From: CAZPNX01 sp964518765
GTDB taxonomy: Bacteria > Edwardsbacteria > AC1 > EtOH8
Length of the DNA: 64,000 bases
Direction: 5' to 3'
NCBI GenBank assembly: GCA_964518765.1
Contig: CAZFJC010000011.1
Location: 26,267 to 90,266 of the forward strand
A program made the position numbers and the translations under genes. The notes beneath the pieces were generated by a model, which saw only the letters and a list, made by a program, of their open reading frames with translations, had not been told where the DNA came from and did not search any database. Positions 26,315 to 34,573 of this stretch are shown one piece after another. Position 1 is the first letter of the stretch, and every line of letters starts with the position of its first letter.

Positions 26315-27598
26315 ATGGTCGCCAAAACCTACGAAAAGCTGTTCGGCTTCTACAAGGGGTTCGACCCCGCCCAGCGTCGGGCCTACTGGCTGTTGATGCT
26401 GGCCTCGGCCTTCGACGGGGTAACCCAGGCCCTGATCCTGCTTCAGGAGACCATGGCCAAACGGGCCCTGGCGGCCAGCGACCTCCAGGTGTCGATGATC
26501 GGGGTGATAGCCAACGCCACCATGCTGCTGGCGGCCGCGGTGGCCCTTCTCTTCTCCAACCGCAGCAAGAGGTGGCTCCTGGTACTGGGCCTGGTTTTTG
26601 GCCGCCTCATCTTCCTGGGATCATTCCTCATCAGGTCGAGCGGCGTCTTTCTGGCCTTTCTGCTCCTTTATCACGCCCTTTTTGCCGTCCAGACGCCGGT
26701 GTTGAACACCTTTTTTCAGACGCATATCGGGAACAAAAGGGGGCAGGCCTTCGCCATCACCCGCATGGTCCTGATAGGTGTCTCCATGGTCTGCGCCCTG
26801 GCGGCGGGGCGGGCCCTGGACATCAATCCCGGCCTTTTTGCCTGGCTGCTGTCGACCGTCGCCCTCTCCGGCACGGTCACCTATCTCGTCTTCATCCACC
26901 TGGACGGGATGACGGACTACGGCTCCCGAAAGGCGGGTTCGCTGCGCCGGTCGCTGGCCGGACTAAGGGCGGTGCTGGAGAACCGGGAGTTCATGATGTT
27001 CGAGGCGGTCTTCATGACCTACGGGCTGGCCTTCATGATGATGGTCCCGGCGGTGCCTCTGATGCTGCTCAATGTCCTGGGATTCACCTTTTTCCAGATG
27101 GCCCAGGCCACCGGGCTCTACTCGCAGCTCTTCATCATGCTGATCCTGCCCCTGGCCGGCCTGGTCTACGATCGCATCGACCTGTGGCGGCTGTGGACGG
27201 CCTCGCTGGCCGCGCTGCTGGGATATCCGCTGCTGATGTTGGGGGCCTATCTAACCCGTCTAGCCCCGATGGCCTACACCTCCTTTATTTTCTATTCGCT
27301 GGGCATCGCCGGGATCATGATACTGTGGAACCTGGGGTCCCTGCGCTTCGCCGGACAGGGCGACTCCCTGCTCTACCAGGGGATACACGTAGCCCTGACC
27401 GGCATCCGGGGGCTGTTCGGCCCTCTGGTGGGATACCTGATCATCGCCCGGTGCGGGTTTCCGGCCGTCTTTCTGATCTCCGCCGGCCTGCTGCTCCTGG
27501 CCGGGGCCATGAGCCTAGCCTGCCACCGCCGCCAGAAGGCCGGTTCCTCCTGCGGCCTGCCCGAGATATCGTTGCTGGGGATTGCCGGGAGGCACTGA
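26315..27598 (+). CDS. Major facilitator superfamily transporter
   Basis: A 427-residue inner-membrane protein with about 12 hydrophobic segments split into two halves of six, the MFS layout. A basic loop (S-N-R-S-K-R-W-L) follows the second segment, as in MFS A-motifs, though the full motif is not conserved. Substrate unknown. coaE starts 3 nt after its stop. Confidence 0.8.
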   Translation: MVAKTYEKLFGFYKGFDPAQRRAYWLLMLASAFDGVTQALILLQETMAKRALAASDLQVSMIGVIANATMLLAAAVALLFSNRSKRWLLVLGLVFGRLIFLGSFLIRSSGVFLAFLLLYHALFAVQTPVLNTFFQTHIGNKRGQAFAITRMVLIGVSMVCALAAGRALDINPGLFAWLLSTVALSGTVTYLVFIHLDGMTDYGSRKAGSLRRSLAGLRAVLENREFMMFEAVFMTYGLAFMMMVPAVPLMLLNVLGFTFFQMAQATGLYSQLFIMLILPLAGLVYDRIDLWRLWTASLAALLGYPLLMLGAYLTRLAPMAYTSFIFYSLGIAGIMILWNLGSLRFAGQGDSLLYQGIHVALTGIRGLFGPLVGYLIIARCGFPAVFLISAGLLLLAGAMSLACHRRQKAGSSCGLPEISLLGIAGRH

Positions 27599-27601
27599 GC
27601 C

Positions 27602-28249
27602 GTGGCGGGGACATCATCCAATAATAAAACTGCCCCGGTCATCGGGCTGACCGGGGGGGCCGGCTCGGGCAAGAGCCTGGTGGCCGCCATGTTCCGGCGG
27701 CGGGGGGCCAGGGTGATCGAGGCCGACCGCCTGGGACACCGGCTGTTGTGGCGATCGTCCCCCTGCTATAAAAAAATAGTTAAATCCTTCGGCCGCGGCA
27801 TCCTGGGAAGAAGCGGCGCCATAGATCGTGTAAGGCTGGGGAAATTGGTCTTTGCCGACGGCAGGTCGAGGGAGAGATTGAACAGGATCGTGCATCCGGC
27901 TCTGGTAAGGGAAATAAGGACCAGGGTGTCTAAGCTCAGAGGGCAAGGGGGCGGCCCGGTGGTAGTGGACGCGGCCCTACTGGCCGATTGGGGCCTCCAC
28001 CGGGAGATGGATCGGGTGGTGGTGGTTGATGCTCCGGCCAGGCTGAGGCTCAAGAGGCTGGAGGCCAAGGGCGTGCCACGGGAAAGGGCCAGGGGCATCA
28101 TGGCCGCCCAACTGCCTTCCGCCAGGCTCAAAAGGTTGGCCGACGAGGTGATCGACAACTCGGGGGCCATCGGCCGGCTGGAGCGAAGGACGAGGGCGGC
28201 CTGGGATCGACTGATGCCATCAATTACTAAGCCAACCCCAAAAACATAG
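27602..28249 (+). CDS. coaE: Dephospho-CoA kinase
   Basis: The last step of coenzyme A synthesis, phosphorylating dephospho-CoA. The P-loop is G-G-A-G-S-G-K-S near residue 20, followed by E-A-D-R-L-G-H (substrate aspartate) and V-D-A-A-L-L in the middle. The 215-residue length is normal. The start is GTG at 27602, 3 nt after the MFS stop, so translation is probably coupled. The first dozen residues are an extra polar extension. Confidence 0.92.
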   Translation: MAGTSSNNKTAPVIGLTGGAGSGKSLVAAMFRRRGARVIEADRLGHRLLWRSSPCYKKIVKSFGRGILGRSGAIDRVRLGKLVFADGRSRERLNRIVHPALVREIRTRVSKLRGQGGGPVVVDAALLADWGLHREMDRVVVVDAPARLRLKRLEAKGVPRERARGIMAAQLPSARLKRLADEVIDNSGAIGRLERRTRAAWDRLMPSITKPTPKT

Positions 28250-28271
28250 AAAATACCGGAAAGGGAAGACC

Positions 28272-29403
28272 ATGACCATCGCCGAGCTGCGCGAGCAGTG
28301 CCAGATCGCCGACGAGAACCTGCGCAACCTGCGGAGGTATCTTTGACCTGGATCGGCAGGAGAGGGAGCTGGCCGAGTACGAGGCCAGGATGTCGGCCCC
28401 GGATTTTTGGAACGACAACAACAGGGCCAAGGAGGTTATAGCCGAGGCCAACAAGCGCCGCGACTGGGTGGACGCCTGGCAGAAGCTGCGCAAGGACTGC
28501 GATGAAGCCCAGGGCCTTCTGGAGCTGGTGGAGGAGGGGGATGCGGAGTCCCTGAAAGAGATCGGGTCCGAGCTGGAGCGCTTGAGCCAGGGGATCGAGT
28601 CCCTGGAGTTCCGCCACATGCTGCGGGGCGAGGATGACGAGCGCAGCGCCATTCTAACCGTCCACCCCGGGGCCGGCGGCACCGAGAGTCAGGACTGGGC
28701 CCAGATGCTGCTGCGGATGTACACCCGGTGGATGGAGCGCCGCGGCTACGCCTACAAGGTCATCGACCTTCAGCCGGGCGAGGAGGCCGGGCTGAAGAGC
28801 GCCACCGTCGAGGTGTCCGGCCGCTACGCCTTCGGCTATCTCAAGGCTGAGATCGGCGTCCACCGGCTGGTGCGCATCTCGCCCTTCGATGCCAACAAGC
28901 GGCGGCACACTTCGTTCGCCTCCATCTTCGTCTATCCCGAGATCGAGGACGATATCAAGGTGGAGATCAACGAGGCCGACCTGCGCATCGACGTTTACCG
29001 GGCCGGCTCGGCCGGGGGTCAGAACGTCAACAAGGTGGAGACGGCCATCCGCATCGTCCACATCCCCACCGGCATCATCGTCTGCTCCCAGAACGAGCGC
29101 TCCCAGCATCAGAATAGGCTGAACGCCTTCAAGGTGCTTCGTTCCCGGCTTTACCAGCATTACCGGGCCGAGGAGGAGAAGAGGAAGCAGGCCCTGGAGG
29201 CCACCAAGACCGACATCGCCTGGGGCAACCAGATACGCTCCTACGTGTTCCACCCCTACACCATGGTCAAGGACCACCGCACTGGGGAGGAGACCAGCGA
29301 TGTTCACGCAGTGATGGACGGCGAGATCGACTCCTTCATCAACGCCTACCTCAAATGGGGGGGCAGGGCCGCTAAAAATGCCGAGAGGTTCGATAAGGTT
29401 TGA
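28272..29403 (+). CDS. prfB: Peptide chain release factor 2 with programmed +1 frameshift
   Basis: RF2 releases peptides at UGA and UAA. Translation begins at ATG 28272 and runs 24 codons to CTT-TGA at 28341-28346. A +1 shift onto GAC (28345) joins the main frame to the stop at 29403, giving about 376 residues. The frameshift signal is classical: GGAGG at 28333-28337, three bases before CTT-TGA-C. The SPF stop-codon motif (R-I-S-P-F-D) and the catalytic GGQ (A-G-G-Q-N-V-N-K) are intact. Low RF2 would favour shifting, giving autoregulation. Confidence 0.96.
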
Positions 29404-29466
29404 TCTGGATTGGGATCGATCGACTTATCTAACCGGTAAAAATAAAATAAACATATAGGAGGTAAA

Positions 29467-29697
29467 ATGTTCGCAGCCTATGAGCTCATCAACTGCAGCG
29501 CCGGTAAATCGGAACAGGTGGTCGCGGCCCTGCGTCGGGTAAAGGGGGTCAAACAGGCCCATGTGGTCACCGGCCTGCACGACGTGGTCGCCTATGTGGA
29601 GGCGCCTAACCTGAGCAGTCTAACCAAGCTTATCATCTCTAAAATCCAAGGCACCAAAGGGGTTAGCCGGACAGTAACCTGCATGGTGGTCAATTGA
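29467..29697 (+). CDS. Stand-alone Lrp/AsnC ligand-binding (RAM) domain protein
   Basis: A 76-residue protein consisting only of the alpha-beta RAM domain of Lrp/AsnC regulators, without the DNA-binding half. It begins MFAAYELINCSAGKSEQVV and has the turn V-V-T-G-L-H-D-V-V-A-Y-V. Such proteins bind amino acids as multimers and may modulate other regulators. TAGGAGG lies 6 nt before the ATG. A terminator follows. Confidence 0.85.
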   Translation: MFAAYELINCSAGKSEQVVAALRRVKGVKQAHVVTGLHDVVAYVEAPNLSSLTKLIISKIQGTKGVSRTVTCMVVN

Positions 29698-29755
29698 TAT
29701 TTACATCGGGTAATTCAGGGCGATCGATTTGATGTAAGGATCCAAATTTAAAGTT

Positions 29756-29790
29756 AACAACCTCGTTGTTTTCAGCGAGGTTGTTTTTTG
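29756..29790 (+). terminator. Intrinsic terminator after RAM-domain gene
   Basis: A 10-bp stem (AACAACCTCG 29756-29765 with CGAGGTTGTT 29776-29785), 10-nt loop, followed by a T-run. Confidence 0.85.
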
Positions 29791-29814
29791 TGGCGTAAAA
29801 AGTTATGAGACCAT

Positions 29815-29843
29815 TTGACAAAATTATGAATTTATGATATAAT
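29815..29843 (+). promoter_or_regulatory. Near-consensus sigma70 promoter
   Basis: TTGACA (29815-29820), 17-nt spacer, TATAAT (29838-29843). Both hexamers are perfect. It drives the secreted protein gene at 29872, whose ATG is preceded by AGGGGA. Confidence 0.85.
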
Positions 29844-29871
29844 TAGCTATGGTCGCTATAGGGGAAAATAT

Positions 29872-31368
29872 ATGAACCATATCGGTAATAGAATCACGTT
29901 TATGGCCGCAATCGGGCTATTGTCCATGCCGGCCTGGGCAGGGGTGCTGGTCCTGCCGGCCAACGAGATTACCTTCAACCCGCCCTTGGACACATTGAAC
30001 CCGAACCACAGCGGCTACTGGTGGAACCCGGAGAACGTGTTCGAGGACGACTCCCTATTCGCGGTGGACACCGTCATCCAGTTCCGCTACGACTCGCTGG
30101 GCGTGGGGTTCACCGACCCTGGCACCCACCCCACTTGGGTGATAACCAACGTCAGCATCAGCGCCAAGCACCGGGCCCATTACTGGAAGACGCGGGCGCG
30201 TTTCATCCCCTATGTCGGAGGCGTCCCGCTTTTCGACGAGAACGATCCCCTGCTGGTCTGGCCGCCGGTCAAGTTCGGCTCCACTGAGATGACCAACGCC
30301 GTGGAGATAACCCAGCTGGACACCGCCCTGGTCGACAGCTCCTGGGACTGGGACGACGTCGCGGCACTCTCCCTGAAGTACGAGCCCAGAAGCCCCAACG
30401 TGGTCTACTACATCAACCACCTCTACGCCACGGTCACCTACGTCGACACGGCCGCGGCCGATACCGGGCATTATTTCACCTTCGACCCGATATCCGATCC
30501 GCAGCTTCTGGGAGTGGCCTTTCCTATCAAGATATACGCCCGGGACATGATGGGCGCCGTCATCGCCAGCTACAACGATTCCACCTATTTGTCGGACCTG
30601 ACCGGGACCATCACCCCCAACGTGGTCCACTTCAGCGCCGGCGTCTGCAGCACCATGGTCACCATCAGCGACATCTGCACCGGGGATTACATCATGGTCA
30701 ACGACGGGGACACCTCCTCGATCAGCGGCAGCTTCGACGTCATCGACCCCGGCCTGCACCACTTCGAGTTCGGGGAGATATCCTCGCCCCAGACCACCGG
30801 GTCGCCATTCCAGATCTCCATCGTCGCCTGCGCCTTCTACGGCGACACGGTGGATACATTCACCGGAGCGGTCGACCTTTGGGACGAGACCGGGACCATG
30901 TCGCCCGACTCCACCGGGGCCTTCAGCGCCGGCGTCTGGACCGGGTTCGTCACCGTGGACTCGGTCGTCGCCTGGGACGTCATCTACTGCGGGTACGACG
31001 ATGGGGCCAAGGCGGTCTACACCGGGGCCAGCAACGGCTTCGAGGTGCAGGACAGCGCCTTGGGCGTGGCCGGGGAGCCTTCGGTGCCCCAGCCGGCGGC
31101 CGGGAAGTTCGGGTTCCGGATAAGCCCGAACCCGGCCAGGGCCCGGGCGGATCTGTCCCTGCAGCTGCCCCGGCAGGGCAGGGTGACCGCCAGGCTCTAC
31201 AACCTGCTCGGCCAGGAGGTCATGTCCCGGGACTTCGGGGTGCTGCCGGCCGGCGCCAGCGCCGTTTCCTGGAACCTGGGCGGCGGCTTGAACACCGGAG
31301 TCTACTTCGTCTCCGTGTCGCTGGACAACAGCCAGCGGCTGGTGCGTAGGGTGTCGGTGGTCCGATAG
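29872..31368 (+). CDS. Secreted protein with tandem beta domains and type IX-like sorting domain
   Basis: A 498-residue protein. The signal peptide covers about residues 1-25 (ends P-A-W-A-G). A first region at about 26-195 is followed by two homologous beta-sandwich-like repeats of about 95 residues (about 203-300 and 301-395), each with a G-T-I-T-P or G-T-M-S-P turn. The last 80 residues form a C-terminal sorting domain: I-S-P-N-P-A-R, V-T-A-R-L-Y-N-L-L-G-Q-E-V, G-V-Y-F-V-S-V. Such domains direct proteins through the type IX system or are FlgD-like Ig folds. Probably exported to the surface; function unknown. Confidence 0.8.
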   Translation: MNHIGNRITFMAAIGLLSMPAWAGVLVLPANEITFNPPLDTLNPNHSGYWWNPENVFEDDSLFAVDTVIQFRYDSLGVGFTDPGTHPTWVITNVSISAKHRAHYWKTRARFIPYVGGVPLFDENDPLLVWPPVKFGSTEMTNAVEITQLDTALVDSSWDWDDVAALSLKYEPRSPNVVYYINHLYATVTYVDTAAADTGHYFTFDPISDPQLLGVAFPIKIYARDMMGAVIASYNDSTYLSDLTGTITPNVVHFSAGVCSTMVTISDICTGDYIMVNDGDTSSISGSFDVIDPGLHHFEFGEISSPQTTGSPFQISIVACAFYGDTVDTFTGAVDLWDETGTMSPDSTGAFSAGVWTGFVTVDSVVAWDVIYCGYDDGAKAVYTGASNGFEVQDSALGVAGEPSVPQPAAGKFGFRISPNPARARADLSLQLPRQGRVTARLYNLLGQEVMSRDFGVLPAGASAVSWNLGGGLNTGVYFVSVSLDNSQRLVRRVSVVR

Positions 31369-31384
31369 CGGAAATAGCTTTCGT

Positions 31385-31419
31385 GAGAGGCCCCGCCGGC
31401 AAGCGGGGCCTCTCTTTTT
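31385..31419 (+). terminator. Strong intrinsic terminator
   Basis: A perfect 12-bp GC-rich stem (GAGAGGCCCCGC 31385-31396 with GCGGGGCCTCTC 31403-31414), 6-nt loop, T5. Confidence 0.92.
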
Positions 31420-31422
31420 CGC

Positions 31423-31451
31423 TTGACTATCCTTTAAGGCTGGGATAAAAT
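31423..31451 (+). promoter_or_regulatory. asnS promoter
   Basis: TTGACT (31423-31428), 17-nt spacer, TAAAAT (31446-31451). asnS follows at 31473 with CCGGAGGA before its ATG. Confidence 0.75.
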
Positions 31452-31472
31452 TACCCTAATCCGGAGGACAAG

Positions 31473-32774
31473 ATGCTCAAACTCGATTATACTTACATCT
31501 CCGACATCGGCGGACAGGTCGGCCGCGAGGTCACCCTCAAGGGCTGGCTTTACAACAAGCGGTCGTCGGGCAAGATCCATTTCCTGCAGATCCGGGACGG
31601 CACCGGCACCATCCAGGGCGTCATGGCCAAAGGCGACGTCGACGACAAGACCTTCGAACTGGGGGAGAGGGTCACCCAGGAGTCGTCGATAGTGGTCAGG
31701 GGAACGGTCAAGGAGGACAAACGGGCTCCATCGGGCTACGAATTGGCCGTCACCGGGATGGAGATCGTCCAGCTGACCGAAAACTATCCCATCACCCCCA
31801 AGGAGCACGGCACCGCCTTCCTCATGGAGAACCGCCACCTGTGGCTGCGCTCCTCGCGCCAGCACGCGGCCATGAGGGTGCGCGACGCCATCGAGCAGTC
31901 CATCCACCGCTTCTTCCACCGCCAGGGGTTCATCCACACCCCGGCCCCCATCCTGACCCCGACCGCCTGCGAGGGGACCACCACCCTCTTCCAGACCGAC
32001 TACTTCGGGGAGCCGGCCTTTCTTTCGCAGTCGGGGCAGATGTACATCGAGGCCACGGCCGCGGCCTTCGGCAAGGTCTACACCTTCACCCCGGCCTTCA
32101 GGGCCGAGAAGTCCAAGACCAGGAAGCACCTGACCGAGCTTTGGATGGTGGACGCCGAGGCCAGCTACTTCGGGCATGAGGAGAACATGCGGTGCCAGGA
32201 GGCTATGATCTGCGCCATCGTCGAAGGGGTGCTCAACGACTGCCAAAGGGAGCTCAAGGTCTTGGAGAGGGACCCGGCGCCCTTGGAGAGGATAAAGCCG
32301 CCGTTCCACCGCCTGCACTACCGGGACGCCATCAAGCTTTTGAACGAGGCCGGCGATCCCATAAAATACGGCGAGGACTTCGGGGCGCCCCAGGAGACGC
32401 TGCTGGCCCAGAAACACGATAAGCCGGTGTTCGTGGACCGCTACCCCAAGGAGATAAAGCCGTTCTACATGCAGCCCGACCCTGAGGACCCCGAGGTGCT
32501 CCTTAACAACGACCTGATAGCCCCCGAGGGCTATGGCGAGATCATCGGCGGCTCGGAGCGGATCCACGACCTCGATCTTCTCTTGAAGAAGATGGAGGAG
32601 CACCAGGTGCCCTACCAGCCCTACAAGTGGTACGTGGACCTGCGGCGCTACGGCAGCGTGCCCCACTCCGGGTTCGGCATCGGAATCGAGCGGACGGTGT
32701 GCTGGATCTGCGGGCTGGCGCACATCAGGGAGGCCATCCCGTTCCCCAGAATGCTGGAGAAGATATACCCGTAA
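31473..32774 (+). CDS. asnS: Asparagine-tRNA ligase
   Basis: A class II synthetase charging tRNA-Asn. The N-terminal OB-fold anticodon-binding domain (about 15-105) contains [11 protein letters not shown]. The catalytic domain includes motif 2 ([16 protein letters not shown]) and motif 3 ([10 protein letters not shown]) and ends I-P-F-P-R. At 433 residues it fits AsnRS. The related AspRS is less likely given the length and missing GAD insertion. The ribosome-binding site is CCGGAGG. It is the last GC-rich gene before the AT-rich island. Confidence 0.9.
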   Translation: MLKLDYTYISDIGGQVGREVTLKGWLYNKRSSGKIHFLQIRDGTGTIQGVMAKGDVDDKTFELGERVTQESSIVVRGTVKEDKRAPSGYELAVTGMEIVQLTENYPITPKEHGTAFLMENRHLWLRSSRQHAAMRVRDAIEQSIHRFFHRQGFIHTPAPILTPTACEGTTTLFQTDYFGEPAFLSQSGQMYIEATAAAFGKVYTFTPAFRAEKSKTRKHLTELWMVDAEASYFGHEENMRCQEAMICAIVEGVLNDCQRELKVLERDPAPLERIKPPFHRLHYRDAIKLLNEAGDPIKYGEDFGAPQETLLAQKHDKPVFVDRYPKEIKPFYMQPDPEDPEVLLNNDLIAPEGYGEIIGGSERIHDLDLLLKKMEEHQVPYQPYKWYVDLRRYGSVPHSGFGIGIERTVCWICGLAHIREAIPFPRMLEKIYP

Positions 32775-32790
32775 TTTTATAAAAAAATGC

Positions 32791-32819
32791 TTGACATACA
32801 GACCGAGATAAGCGATAAT
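32791..32819 (+). promoter_or_regulatory. Promoter of the AT-rich island operon
   Basis: TTGACA (32791-32796), 17-nt spacer, GATAAT (32814-32819), beginning 17 nt after the asnS stop. It leaves a leader of about 70 nt before the first island gene. Confidence 0.75.
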
Positions 32820-32895
32820 ATAAATAATTCCGTAATTTCATTTTAAAAATTTAGTGCGCCTTATTAATAAAGTAAGGTGCGTATAGCTATTAGTA

Positions 32896-33915
32896 ATGTC
32901 AATCATGAATAAAACTCAAGAAAAAATTAAAGCGCTGGAAAGTAAACTTGCCGATACGCGAGTGATAACATATATTGTTTCAGACCGTGGATTTGGTGGG
33001 CCACAACAGCAACCAAAAATGGCATTGGATGTTATCCCCTTTTTCTATGAAAGACTTCTTGAAATCGGCAAAGTAAATAAAATTGCTTTATTCATTTTTA
33101 GTCAAGGTGGGGATACAATAGTACCGCTTAGGTTAATAAATTTAATTAGAGAATTTTGTGAGAAATTTACTGTAATAATACCTTACAAGGCGCATAGTGC
33201 TGCTACTTTAGTTGCGTTAGGTGCTGATACAATATTAATGGGGCCATTGTCAGAATTATCGCCTATAGATCCGAGCATAGGCACTCCCTTTAATCCTTCT
33301 TTACCTGAAAATCCAGCATTAAAACCAGAGTTGGGGGTTGAAGATATTATTGGCTATTTAAATTTTGCGAAAGAAAAAGCAGGCATAACAGATCAAGCCA
33401 ATATGGTTAAGGTTTTAGAAAAGTTAGTTGATAAAGTCCACCCCATTGCTATCGGGAATATATATCGTTCACATTGTTTAATAAGAGATCTAGCAAAAAA
33501 GCTTTTAAAGCTTCACATGAAAGAAAAACAAGCAGACCACATATGTAATCGAATAGTCGAAATGTTAGCGGAAAAGTTACATTTTCATGGTTATCTTATC
33601 AATAGGAATGAAGCAATAGAACTAGGTTTGCCTGTAGTTAATGCAAATGATGCAGATTTACTTGTAATAAATGATTTATTTAACGAATACAAGCAATTAA
33701 TGGGGCTTGGCCAGTTATTTAATCCAAGTCAATTTGGTGAAGTAGAAAAAGAAATTCCAATTTGTATAATAGAGACAACGACGAAAAAGGCATCTTTAAA
33801 TATAAAGATAAAAGTAACACCTCAAAAAATGCCTTCCAACTTACCGCCACAAGTTCAAATACCCATGCCATCATTTACAGTGCAAATTGAAAATGTTGGC
33901 TGGAAAACTGAATAG
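32896..33915 (+). CDS. SDH/SppA-like ClpP-fold serine protease
   Basis: A 339-residue protein of the serine dehydrogenase proteinase (SDH_sah) type within the ClpP/crotonase superfamily. Diagnostic features are F-S-Q-G-G-D near 68-73, the nucleophile region with S101 in A-H-S-A-A-T-L, and G-A-D-T-I-L-M-G followed by S-P-I-D-P near 122-126. No signal peptide or membrane helix is seen, so it is probably cytosolic. Codons are strikingly AT-rich compared with flanking genes. It leads a three-gene operon with an antitoxin-like and a RelE-like gene, so a role in degrading the antitoxin is possible but unproven. Confidence 0.82.
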   Translation: MSIMNKTQEKIKALESKLADTRVITYIVSDRGFGGPQQQPKMALDVIPFFYERLLEIGKVNKIALFIFSQGGDTIVPLRLINLIREFCEKFTVIIPYKAHSAATLVALGADTILMGPLSELSPIDPSIGTPFNPSLPENPALKPELGVEDIIGYLNFAKEKAGITDQANMVKVLEKLVDKVHPIAIGNIYRSHCLIRDLAKKLLKLHMKEKQADHICNRIVEMLAEKLHFHGYLINRNEAIELGLPVVNANDADLLVINDLFNEYKQLMGLGQLFNPSQFGEVEKEIPICIIETTTKKASLNIKIKVTPQKMPSNLPPQVQIPMPSFTVQIENVGWKTE

Positions 33916-33923
33916 GAGGTAAC

Positions 33924-34172
33924 ATGTTAAATAGTAGTTTTGATAATATAACTTATCAGGTATTGGATTCGCAATGCGAACCAAATACTGGGTCAATAAC
34001 CTTAAATTACACTGACTTTGTTTTACAAATGCGGGTGTGGAAACCGCTTGAAGTAAAAGAAATGAGCGATATATTGTTAAATAAACCATCTTTTATGCGT
34101 GATTTTGGGAAAGCTGAACAGCAGCTAAAAGATGGGAAACTATTAACATTCGAACAAGTTTTTGGAGAGTAA
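33924..34172 (+). CDS. Small antitoxin-like protein
   Basis: An 82-residue protein with an ideal ribosome-binding site (TAGGAGGT), 8 nt after the protease gene. I do not recognise the N-terminal part. The C-terminal stretch (about 58-82, F-G-K-A-E-Q-Q-L-K-D-G-K-L-L-T, ending F-E-Q-V-F-G-E) resembles the toxin-binding tails of RelB/antitoxin-like proteins. Its position directly before a RelE-like gene supports an antitoxin role. Codon use is AT-rich like its neighbours. Confidence 0.6.
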   Translation: MLNSSFDNITYQVLDSQCEPNTGSITLNYTDFVLQMRVWKPLEVKEMSDILLNKPSFMRDFGKAEQQLKDGKLLTFEQVFGE

Positions 34173-34177
34173 ATGAT

Positions 34178-34519
34178 GTGGCAAGAGCACTATTTACCCT
34201 CCTATTTAAAGAGTGTAAAGAAGAATATCGTGGGATAGAAAAACGTGTTATTAATAAAATAAGGATAATATGCTCAAATCCATTAATTGGTGAGCCATTA
34301 AAGTATCAATTAGCAGGTTTTCATAGTGCGCCACTTGTTGATAATTTTATTTTAATATATATATATTGTAGATATTGTAGAATACAAGGTTTTCAAGAAA
34401 TACGCAAATGCCCTAATTGCAAGGAAACACCAGATGAAACTATAATATTTGTATTATTTGGGCCACATGATGAAGCATATAAGAAAGCAAAAAAAATTAA
34501 TGGCATTGAAGGTGACTAG
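34178..34519 (+). CDS. RelE/ParE-like toxin with zinc-ribbon insert; probable frameshift near 5' end
   Basis: Residues from about 16 match RelE-superfamily ribonuclease toxins: I-E-K-R-V-I-N-K-I, S-N-P-L-I-G-E-P-L-K, and a late F-G-P-H-D-E-A-Y. Between the last strands is a C-x2-C ... C-x2-C insert, probably zinc-binding. The open frame starts at GTG 34178, but its first 15 residues fit the family poorly. Another frame from ATG 34176 reads MWQEHYLPSYLKSVKKN, a much better RelE beginning, before stopping at 34236-34238. A -1 shift around 34224-34236 would join the two. It may be broken, a sequencing error, or programmed frameshifting. Confidence 0.62.
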   Translation: MARALFTLLFKECKEEYRGIEKRVINKIRIICSNPLIGEPLKYQLAGFHSAPLVDNFILIYIYCRYCRIQGFQEIRKCPNCKETPDETIIFVLFGPHDEAYKKAKKINGIEGD

Positions 34520-34529
34520 TATTCCTTTT

Positions 34530-34560
34530 AACGACCCAATATAGGACGGGTCGTTTTTTT
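34530..34560 (+). terminator. Intrinsic terminator of the island operon
   Basis: An 8-bp stem (AACGACCC 34530-34537 with GGGTCGTT 34548-34555), 10-nt loop, T7. Confidence 0.85.
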
Positions 34561-34573
34561 ATGGAAATTAGCG

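Noticed and set aside
26305..27624. 439-codon plus-strand frame overlapping the MFS gene
   Set aside because: It is rich in Pro/Arg/Gly with no hydrophobic segments, as expected for an out-of-frame reading of a GC-rich membrane protein gene.
29849..29875. Eight-codon mini-ORF before the sorting-domain protein
   Set aside because: It begins at the expected transcription start without a ribosome-binding site, and its overlap with the real ATG is probably chance.
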